From: Priapulus caudatus
Lineage: Eukaryota; Priapulida; Priapulimorpha; Priapulimorphida; Priapulidae
NCBI RefSeq assembly: GCF_000485595.1
Contig: NW_014577645.1
Span: forward strand, 157,495 to 195,822
Length of the DNA stretch: 38,328 bases
Reading direction: 5' to 3'
The first letter of the stretch is position 1; every line of letters starts with the position of its first letter. Position numbers and translations under genes: made by a program. The notes under the pieces are model-generated. The model was not told where the DNA came from and did no database searches. It was given only the letters and a program-made list of their open reading frames with translations. Shown here one piece after another: positions 23,100 to 32,100 of the stretch.

Positions 23100-23317
23100 G
23101 GGGTCGTTGTCGTATCAGGTACTATAGATATGTACCCGAAGTAGTTTTAGGTTGTTTAGTATTATGTTTATATTTTTATATGAGGTATGTTTAGGGTTAG
23201 GGTTAGGGTTAGTGTTAGGGTTAGGGTACACTTCTGTAGTACAACTCTGGTACACTTTGTGTATACATATATGTACCTCGGGTACATATCTGTAGTACCT
23301 GATACGACAACGACCCC
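23100..23317 (+). mobile_element. 218-bp inverted-repeat element with telomere-like core, copy 1
   Basis: 40-bp terminal inverted repeats (GGGGTCGTTGTCGTATCAGG at the left) differ at one base between the ends. The core has six hexamers at 23191-23226: three TTAGGG, one TTAGTG, two TTAGGG. No coding capacity. No direct target duplication is seen; instead the flanks are part of a larger inverted repeat. Confidence 0.85.
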
Positions 23318-23334
23318 TTGAGCTCTATAGTAAC

Positions 23335-23382
23335 TATAGCCCGCGTACGGTTGACGCTGGCGGAAACCGTACGCGGGCTATA
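23335..23382. repeat. 18-bp perfect hairpin abutting the assembly gap
   Basis: The arms TATAGCCCGCGTACGGTT (23335-23352) and AACCGTACGCGGGCTATA (23365-23382) are exact inverted copies around a 12-base loop. The right arm ends exactly where the N run starts. The 35 bases at 23318-23352 reappear inverted at 23553-23587. Confidence 0.9.
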
Positions 23383-23392
23383 NNNNNNNNNN
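23383..23392. other. Assembly gap (10 N)
   Basis: Ten N, a typical arbitrary gap size. It starts at the tip of one inverted repeat and ends two bases before another, so the true structure here is unresolved. Confidence 0.95.
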
Positions 23393-23394
23393 CT

Positions 23395-23522
23395 CTGACG
23401 GCATTTAGGTACTAAGTGCTCTGACGGCATTTACTTGCCGCCGATACAGACTACCTCTGACGGCAAATCAATATGTTCTGGCGGCAAATGCCGTCAGTTG
23501 CCGTCGTAAAATTCGATCCCTG
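23395..23522 (-). repeat. 128-bp inverted-repeat partner (GACGGCA family), left
   Basis: Inverted copy of 24083-24210 with three differences in 128 bases. Read on the minus strand it starts CAGGGATCGAATTTTACGAC, a transposon-like terminus. It is rich in TGACGGCAA and TTGCCGCCG motifs in both orientations, giving many small stems. Confidence 0.88.
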
Positions 23523-23587
23523 CCGTAATGACTGATCCTATAGCCCCACGGCAACCGTACGCGGGCTATAGTTACTATAGAGCTCAA

Positions 23588-23804
23588 GGGGTCGTTGTCG
23601 TATCAGGTACTACAGATATGTACCGCGGTAGTTTTAAGTTGTTTAGTATTATGTTTATATTTTTACATGAGGTATGTTTAGGGTTAGGATTAGGGTTAGT
23701 GTTAGGGTTAGGGTACACTTCTGTAGTACAAGTCTGGTACACTTTGTGTATACATATATGTACCTCGGGTACATATCTGTAGTACCTGTTACGACAACGA
23801 CCCC
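23588..23804 (+). mobile_element. 217-bp inverted-repeat element with telomere-like core, copy 2
   Basis: Direct-orientation near-identical copy of 23100-23317, with the same GGGGTCGTTG termini. Its hexamer run is at 23678-23713 (TTAGGG, TTAGGA, TTAGGG, TTAGTG, TTAGGG, TTAGGG). Its outer flank GCGTTACTAGAGCA is the inverse of the outer flank of copy 1 (TGCTCTAGTAACGC). Confidence 0.85.
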
Positions 23805-23836
23805 TTGAGCGTTACTAGAGCAGTGGGGGTGGCAGA

Positions 23837-23941
23837 CTAGATCACTGGCAGCAGGAACCAGTCCGCTGCAGCTACAGCACACACGCGGCCATTGACTATG
23901 ATATAGCTGCAGCGGACTGGTTCTTGCTGCCAGTGGACTAG
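23837..23941. repeat. Foldback with 38-bp arms
   Basis: The arms 23837-23874 and 23904-23941 are complementary at about 35 of 38 positions, sharing AACCAGTCCGCTGCAGCTA, around a 29-base loop. No coding sequence. Probably a foldback or MITE-type element. Confidence 0.88.
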
Positions 23942-24082
23942 ATGACTTAACTGTACGTGTCATTTGCAACTCCCGTGCTTAAACTGATTAAAATTGTACT
24001 TCTACATGTAATTATTTCTTTTATAAGATGTACTCTGTATTTATGTATGTCTATGTCTAATAGTAATAGTAATATATATATA

Positions 24083-24210
24083 CAGGGATCGAATTTTACG
24101 ACGGCAACTGACGGCATTTGCCGCCGGAACATATTGATTTGCCGTCAGAGGTAGTCTGTATCGGCGGCAAGTAAATGCCGTCGTAGCACTTAGTACCTAA
24201 ATGCCGTCAG
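24083..24210 (+). repeat. 128-bp inverted-repeat partner (GACGGCA family), right
   Basis: Starts with CAGGGATCGAATTTTACGAC and is the inverse of 23395-23522. The two CAGGG ends face each other, so they look like two separate elements in head-to-head orientation rather than the two ends of one. Confidence 0.88.
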
Positions 24211-24529
24211 ATGTATAATTTAATGACGTGGATATTCCAAATATACACGCAAGTACAAACAGTCACCCTAACACTAACACTAACTCTAAACCGACTCGGC
24301 ATATTAAATAATCTAACAATGTGTCTCACTGCTGCTCTGTGTACTTTTTGTATTTTATTACATGTAAATATTTTAAATTGACAAAAACTTTAATATTAAT
24401 TGTACCATCTTGGTTTTATTCCTATTTGATACCATAATAAAGAAATAATTGTATATATGTTATCAATATCATTATCTTTTAGCCGTATAACTTATGATTT
24501 TTCACAGAAAATCGACGCGTTCAGTTTTC

Positions 24530-24634
24530 TAGACTTGCTGTCAGTGTTGCTACTTGCTGTCAGAGGGCACAACCTCTGACAGCAAGTAGCAGCCTTACTT
24601 GCTGTCAGAGACAAATTGTCAAATTCGATGCCTG
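24530..24634 (-). repeat. Diverged GACAGCA-family element with 18-bp exact hairpin
   Basis: On the minus strand it starts CAGGCATCGAATTTGACAA, matching the CAGGGATCGAATTT end of the 128-bp repeats. It contains GCTACTTGCTGTCAGAGG (24549-24566), repeated exactly inverted at 24573-24590 around a 6-base loop. GACAGCAAGTA replaces the GACGGCAAGTA of the other copies. The left boundary is approximate. Confidence 0.7.
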
Positions 24635-24635
24635 A

Positions 24636-24712
24636 TATAGTAGTTATATATATACTATATATAGCAGTTACATATATACTATATATAGTAGTTATATATC
24701 TATATATATAAA
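24636..24712. repeat. AT-rich 24-bp tandem palindromic repeat
   Basis: Three tandem units of the type TATAGTAGTTATATATATAC plus TATA, each nearly self-complementary. It directly follows the CAGGCATCG element. Confidence 0.75.
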
Positions 24713-24933
24713 GTTGTTCAGCCGAATTTGTGTGTTCGCGCATAACTAGAGAACTCCGCAGCCTAGAGGAAAACTAAATATATTTTTAGAATCAGCACGC
24801 CTGGGAGGTGGTTATGGCTGAAACAAAATTTCAAAAAACTTAGAAATTTATAAAAATTCTATTCATCAATAGATGGCGTACAGATTAACATTATACATCA
24901 CGTACGTGTGAATCCATGGTGTATAACCCTATC

Positions 24934-25005
24934 GGCCCAGTAGCCGAATGGATAAAGCATCGGACTCCTAAACCATTGATTCTGCGTTCGAATCCCACCT
25001 CGGGA
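24934..25005 (+). pseudogene. tRNA-Arg(CCT)-like pseudogene or tRNA-derived sequence
   Basis: 72 bases align end to end with a nuclear tRNA. The A-box-like TAGCCGAATGG and B-box-like CGTTCGAATCC are present, and the anticodon loop CTCCTAA gives CCT. The stems are broken: acceptor, anticodon and T stems each have several mismatched pairs. I read it as a decayed tRNA gene or the head of a SINE, not a working tRNA. Confidence 0.65.
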
Positions 25006-26400
25006 AATCCTTTGTTTGTTTACTTTTGGACAGTTTAGTATGTACTTCTGCCGTATTCACCGTTCATTTCTAATTTTTTTTACTAAATTTAAACGTTTAG
25101 TAAAAATCCAGANTTTGGCACATGGATGTATTTGACCTACGAGTTGAGACAATTTGACATGGTTGATAACAATAGGTAGCCCAAGGCAGGGCAGAGTGAA
25201 TTTTTATTTTAGCGGTGTGTACTGTGGGTATAAAAATTTCATTACCATGTTGAACTATAACACGGCGCCATTCAATACAAAACTGATGCGGCAAGGGACG
25301 AGCACGAAAGGTGGGATGCATTTTTGTATAATGTTTAGTATCTTGTTGATTCAGTAAAATGAGTCGCGATATGTTAGGTCTTGTAACTATTTTGCCTGTT
25401 TTGGCGCTAAAATAGAGACATGATAGCGAAATCGCATGCAATTAGAGCTTTGGTGGCTAATTACTTTGGAAATTCAATTAAAAAAAGTATTAAATTTGGT
25501 ACTCAGGGAATATGTCTGATTTACCATTTGGAGGTTTAGTTTTGCAAACTTTCACCCAAAGCTAATTTTCAAGCAAGTTTGTCGTTTACATTTTTTGGCC
25601 TATTTTAATGGCGCCAAATAAGGCATTTATTCGAAATGTTCAAAAACTCGTTTCCATAACCATAGGCATAAATAAAATAAAGCAAACATGTTTGGTTTAC
25701 TATAAATTCAACTTCTTATCAGTCATCCTTTTGCTTCAGAATAGGGACACACTCACACAACAAATAAACGATTGGTAAACGATAGCTGTAGGATTTTCTG
25801 ACAGGGGGTCCGATTTTTTAAGAGGGGTCAAATTTCAGTGACCTTTTGACCTCTGCTGACCCTACTAACATAACAGATTTGCATATTGATGGATATTAAA
25901 GTGTTTATGAAGGACAAAAACTACCAAACATTTTTGGAGGCGGTCATTTGCTCAGATGGTATGTCCATTCCCCAGCCGCCGCATCTTGGCAAAATATTCA
26001 ATTTTATATTGTCCCCTACCCCCCCCCATAATTAGGCATCTGTCGCTCCACCGACGACGCTGCCATATACCAAGTGGCAAATTGTCTACGATTAAAGCTG
26101 TGAGTCTCGGCTTGCTTTCATGGTTTTTTTTCATCTATGGACAGTAGGCCTTTCAAAACAATACTAGTGAGGATTGCCACCCAGGTGGTACCAATGAATT
26201 TGGGGGTCTGGCTCATGGCACTGCTAGGCGGCCTTACTGCCCTTGCGCGTGGGCATTTTCGTGGCTTTTTACGCGCGTTGTCATTGTTTTTCGATTTACA
26301 CATTTTCCTCTTGCAGGAATGGCAGTGGCTACGGGTTACGGTTAGCGGTAGTCTTAATTGGTTTGCGATTACGGGTACGGAGAGTCCATTCGTTTTATTA
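25006..26400. other. Intergenic, nothing recognised (one N at 25113)
   Basis: No domain, exon chain or repeat that I can support. The frames around 25097-25441 and 25952-26147 overlap on opposite strands and have no recognisable family. Confidence 0.4.
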
Positions 26401-26415
26401 TTACGAGCACACAAG

Positions 26416-26511
26416 ATGGCGGCGGGAATTGCGCCAGATTTCGAAATAACGCCTTGGGAAATTGAAAATTCACGATTTGAAGGTTTAGATGATGCTGATC
26501 CTAACACCTAA
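26416..26511 (+). CDS. Possible 5' coding fragment, unknown
   Basis: 31 codons start at an ATG in the context CACAAGATGGCGGCGGG, which matches the YY1-type AAGATGGCGGC start-site element of animal promoters. The peptide is acidic (MAAGIAPDFEITPWEIENSR and on) and ends in a stop next to degenerate CCCTAA-like repeats. It might be the first exon of a gene whose donor I cannot place, or a remnant. No family recognised. The longer frame on the same strand from 26137 and the antisense frame (26118-26507) have no support. Confidence 0.25.
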   Translation: MAAGIAPDFEITPWEIENSRFEGLDDADPNT

Positions 26512-27400
26512 ACCGTAACCCTAACCCAACGCTAACGCAAATAAAGGGGCTTCGAACGGGAACGTGATCAGTGACCGGACTCCAGCCACTGGTTGGTCGT
26601 CTGCAGGGTAAGCTAATCCACAAACTGGACACATTCCTCTGCGATTCCTCCCTTACACGTTCAAATAGTATGAACAAGTCTTCCCTTTCATATAATATGT
26701 ATTGATATTGTAGCGGTTCTCTTTGGCTCTTGTCAACTGGCCCGTGACCGTGTTTTTTACTGTATTTGTCCTGCCTAGTAAAGTTATTTGCTTTTGTTAG
26801 GTTAATTGTTGTTGGTGTCACCGGGCTGCGCGGGTAAACTTCGCCCTACAAATTGATCGATAAGCTATATGATTCTTGTGCCGTGGGTGTCAATACAGGT
26901 CGAAGTCAAATGGTAGAGGGGTAGAAACATTTAGTTATTTGGTTAAGCCGTAAGGAGTATTATCTTCTAATTTTAACATATAAATGAATAAACAAGCGTA
27001 CAGGGGACTCACTATTTACAACGCAGTTCCAGCTCTATCGTTCTAATTCATGCGGTAGTTTAACTTATATTGGTTTATCTATACTTTACAACTCCATAAG
27101 CGAAATCCCAATCAGACTTAACTGTCTATAGAATCTTCCCTATCGAACTATCTCTCGAACTCTTTCTCCATTTAGCTCTCTGCTCGGGGAACCCCTGATT
27201 TACGCTTATTTATCTATTTATTGCTCCAATGGTAAAGTGTACACACGAATCAGCTTGTGTATTCGTTTCTAGCTTGTGAACGGTTGACGTCACAAACCAA
27301 GTTCAAAAAAGACGATTGGACGTATATGGATGGACAGGCGAACCTATGGACGAGCAGTGGCACGAAACCTCACAATTAATATTCTGCTTTATCAGGTCCA
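26512..27400. other. Intergenic, degenerate telomere-like bases at left
   Basis: It starts with CCGTAACCCTAACCCAACGC, a degenerate CCCTAA stretch. The rest shows no gene or repeat boundary. Confidence 0.4.
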
Positions 27401-27613
27401 TGTTACGTGTGGTACTTACATTTGCGTCCAGGGCAGAGATACACTAATAGGTGGAGGGGGAGGAGTTGGTTAAAGATGGGCTTGCACATTGATGGACCTG
27501 TGCAGTTTAGCATGGTTGAAATAAAGTGTTATTCAGGACCTTACTATTCATGACCTCTTGTGTTGCTCAATCTCACTTATTACAGGGAGTTCTAGCATAA
27601 GGCTACTATTACA
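27401..27613 (+). repeat. 5' LTR
   Basis: Starts TGTTACGTGTGGTACT and ends GGCTACTATTACA. It aligns along its length with 33842-34043. AATAAA lies at 27520-27525. The start was chosen at the first TG that aligns with the 3' LTR start after the polypurine tract. Confidence 0.85.
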
Positions 27614-27627
27614 TGGTGGCAGCGCGG
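27614..27627 (+). promoter_or_regulatory. Putative primer-binding site
   Basis: TGGTGGCAGCGCGG follows the LTR directly. The initial TGG complements the CCA of a tRNA 3' end. I cannot name the priming tRNA with confidence. Confidence 0.6.
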
Positions 27628-29197
27628 ATCGAACACCGTCTGTTGGATGATTGACAGGACATGCACGAGAGTGCAGGGCCAGTGGCACACACCGCAGTAT
27701 TCGCCGCGCCATACATAATGGCATGTGTGCCTGTGTGGTAAATGTACGACTGTGCGTCGGACTGCACCGTATGCTGAAGTGGCGAATGGCGATCGACTGG
27801 ACAAAGTCAAGGAAACTGTAATATGAATTGAAATCTTGAGTGACTCGGGTTTGCACCAGTGACAAGGAAGCAATGTGTCGGAAACTTCGGGACATTGTGA
27901 GCTTGAGTGTGATAAATATTTGTTATCAACACCATCGAGCTCGAGCTTCGGCGAACCATCAAGCGTTGCCTAGATAGCTGCATGCATGCAGCCATTACCC
28001 CGCGGACGGATACTATCAAGGTTTCGTGGGACTTTCGGTGACACACATCTGGCTATCATAGCAGATAACTTGCATGTAGTAAATTACACATGCACATTCG
28101 ACGCTGAGTGCCGTGCGGTGTTACACGGGACAGTTTTCACAACTACACATACGGGACACATACCCGCAGTGTGGAGTCAACAAGGCTGAGCATCAACCAG
28201 TGATGGAACACTAACACTAACAGTGCCAGTTTCACAGGGAGGTCTGACTCGTAGTAGTTTTGGTGATCAGAGCGGAACACAGGCCATCAGCATCGAAGAT
28301 TGCTAACAGAATTTGGTGCACCTGAGCGGAGAATTCGAGACACTCTTCGTCAGCACGGGCTTACAAGCAGCTTGAGACTATAGCAGACAAGCAGCATTGA
28401 CATTGTACGTGATCATCGCGAACTGTATGTTACAGACTAGCCAGTCGACGTAGACAGCAGATGCAGTCAAGCCAAGTCGAAGACAAGCTAAGTCCAAAAA
28501 TAAAGGGCTGATCGAACATTGTCATTTATGAAAAGTTATGTGCGTGTACACATACTGCATGTATCACGCAGATCTTGTAGTTTAGTGCATTTGTTATCAA
28601 TGTCAAAATAGCGAATGAAGCTACGTATTGTTACCGAGAGTATTTTTGGTCGAAATAGGTGGTATGTATACATATCATAAAGCGTATAAATTGTGGAAGC
28701 CAGATATTCGGAAATATTTGGTTGGCATTAGCATAGTGCAACCCATGAAATAGTGTGTATAAGCCACACCAATATTTTCCTCCAGAGATAACGTGCCTGA
28801 TTAGTGATTACCACTGAAGATATTGGTATATTATAACGTTGGTCATATCTGTTTACATTTATGCGTACATCATAATTTTGCCAACGGGATTACCTTGCTC
28901 ATAGCAAATGAGAGGATGCCATGGTTATTTGTAAGTCGGAATTCATACATGTTTATGGCTGTATTCACTGCCCGTAATTATTGTATTGGTAATCATATGT
29001 ATACATTCAGTTCACGGTCATATTACTGTATGTAACAAGTATACATGTGCTGTAAAGGTGATTGAGTTCATACCACTCGCTTATATATTGATTCCATTAC
29101 CAAGATTGCAATTATAGTGAATACGGTGCTATAGTGTTCACCTACAGTTGTATGTAACAACAAATTGTCAATCTATACTGAGGATACACATAGCAAC
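27628..29197 (+). other. Retrotransposon 5' leader
   Basis: About 1.57 kb without a credible gene; antisense frames at 27548-27895 and 27807-28046 look like chance. Leaders this long may carry packaging or translation signals, but none is recognisable. Confidence 0.6.
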
Positions 29198-32100
29198 ATG
29201 GCTAGTGGATCACTGCCTACACCTCGGATGGACTGGTCCAGCCCTGACCGGTCACAGGCCCTAAATGAATTTAGACAGGTGGCCAATATGTGGTTTACCA
29301 TTAAGAGAATAGCATCTGCCGACCAGCACACATACATCATACTATGGTCTGGTAAGGAGGGACTACGCATGTTCAACACCTGGAATCTGACTGAGGATGA
29401 ACTAAACAGCCCTGTAAACATATGGGATGCATTTTCACAGCAGCTGGTCCCGCGAGATAACTTCAGAATTCATAGGCTGGAATTCCAAAGGTTTAAACAG
29501 GGTGTATCAGAGTCAATTGATGATTTCGTCCTCCGATGCAGGACCAAGGCAGCACAGTGTAACTTTACAACTGAGGACATAATTGAAGAGCGAATAATTG
29601 AAGTTCTTATCGCAGGGGTCAGCCACCCAGAGGTACAGAAGACACTGCTAAGCAAGGATGCAAAGTTAACTCTTAAAGGTGCCATCACAGAGGCAAGAGC
29701 ACATGAAGCAAGCATCGTGCACATGAGTCAGCTACAGGGCCTAGACTCTGCATCAGTTCATGCAATGCGAATGGAGAAACCCTGTGGGAACTGTGGTGGA
29801 CACCACCAACCGAGGAAATGTCCAGCATTCAATGCCGTATGCCACAAGTGCCAGATGACAGGCCACTGGGGGAAATGTTGCAGATCATCTGCGTCAACAC
29901 ACCCTACTTACAGAGGCAAAGGTGGCAGGGGACGCGAAAGGTACCAAGGTGGCAGAGGTCAATTTAGTTACCATGGTGATAGAGGCAGAGGTCAATTTAG
30001 TTACCATGGTGATAGAGGCAGAGGTCAATTTAGTTACCATGGTGATAGAGACAGAGGTCAAGTTAGTTACCGCGGTTATGGAGGCAGAGATCAGAACCCC
30101 AATCCATTATCATCACAAAAGAACGTCCACCCAATAGACTGCCAGCAGCAGGACAGTCTGACCACTGATATGGAGGCTATGTCACTTGACGCAATTTTTA
30201 TCGGTGACGTACGCACAGATGGTACTCCCCAGGCGGACCAAAGAGATGAGATATTTGCTAACTTGAGCATTACATTGAGGAATAAACCTGGCAACCACAC
30301 GCTGAAAGTAAAGGTTGACACGGGTGCCCAAGGAAACGTGCTACCATTACGTACATTCAGAAGAGCATTCCCTGAGCTACTTGACACCAAAGGATACCCA
30401 AGGGATGGGACGGTTCAACAGGAACCAACCAAGCTTTATGCATACAATGGCGCTGCTATGCACCAATATGGATGTGTTAAAGTTCGCTGTCAATACAAGG
30501 ATGGGAAATGGCTCTCAACCAGATTCTACGTGGTGGACACACCAGGACCTGTGATACTAGGGTTACAGAGCGCAGTCAAAATGCGTCTGGTGGAAATCAA
30601 CTGCGAGATACGCAAGGACACTACAGGACCCATTGGGCATACTCCGACCCTTGAGATCCGCAGCAAAAGTGATCTCCAAAATCAGTACCCTGACCAATTC
30701 CGAGGCATAGGACAATTTCCTGGGGAGTATGACATTGCGCTTGAACTTGATGTTGTACCTGTTGTACATCCGGCAAGGAAGTTTCCGATACATCTCAAAG
30801 AAGAACTCCGGGAAGAGCTGGATAGGATGGAGTCCATGGAAGTCATTGAAAAAGTCAGTAAGCCGACAGACTGGGTCTCGTCGCTAGCGATCAGCAGGAA
30901 GAGTAATGGGAAGTTGAGAGTTTGCCTGGATCCCAAAGACCTCAACAAAGCGTGTAAAAGAACGTATCACAAGGCCCCAACCTTGGAAGAAACCACACAC
31001 AAGCTACATGGTGCCCGTGTATTTTCCAAGTTAGACGCGAGGCATGGGTATTGGAGCATCCAGCTCACTGACAGAGCCAGTGACTTGACGACGTTCAACT
31101 CCCCGTTTGGAAGGTACAGATTCAGAAGGCTACCATTTGGTCTCAAGGTGGCCCAAGACATCTTTCAAGAGAAGATGGATCTCATCCTCTCAAGTTGCCC
31201 TGGAACACTCAACATCGCAGATGACATCATCGTGTATGGGCATGACGGTGAGGAACATGACAAGAATCTGCACGTCTTGATGACCACTGCTACAAAGTTT
31301 GGACTGGTCTTCAACCTGGACAAATGTGATATCAAGGTGGACGAAGTGGCGTTCTTCGGATGCATTTATGGCAAAGAGGGCGTCCGTCCAGATCCCAAGA
31401 AGGTGGAAGACATTCACAGCCTTCCACCGCCAAGCTGTGTAAGAGACCTGCAACGTTTCCTGGGCATGATACAGTATATGTCGCCCTTCATACCAAACCT
31501 TGCGACGCATACAGATGCACTTCGCAGCCTGACCAAAAAAGACAATGAATGGCAGTGGACAGCATCTCACCAGCAGTCGTTTGATGTGGTGAAATCCCTC
31601 ATCACATCCATGTGCACGCTAACCTACTTTGATCCTACCAAACAGTCAACGGTACAAGTTGATGCATCATCACGAGGTCTTGGTGCAGTGCTCCTGCAAG
31701 ATGACAGACCTGTTGCATTCGCAAGTAAAGCCTTGACTGAAACTGAGCAGAGATACGCGAACATAGAACGGGAGATGCTTGCTGTGGTTTTCGGCTGTAC
31801 CCGTTTCCATACTTACCTCTATGGATCAACGTTCATTGTAGAATCTGACCACAAACCCCTTGAGAGTATCCACAAAAAGAACCTGGCAAATGCACCCCCA
31901 AGACTACAGAGGATGCTGTTGCGGTTACAACCATACGACTTCCAATTGGTCTACAAACCGGGCTCTCAAATCGGCCTTGCGGACGGACTGTCACGCATAA
32001 ACCCCCAGAAGCAGCCGACCATCGAACTCAACAGCACTATCCACACAATCAATGTGGCGCCAAACCGTCTTGTAGAGCTACAACGCAGGACAGATGAAAG

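Noticed and set aside
24934-25005. Functional tRNA gene
   Set aside because: The acceptor, anticodon and T stems each have several non-pairing positions.
26118-26511. Long overlapping frames on both strands (about 125 codons each)
   Set aside because: Neither has a recognisable domain or splice context. Only the short AAGATGGCGGC-started segment is kept, at low confidence.
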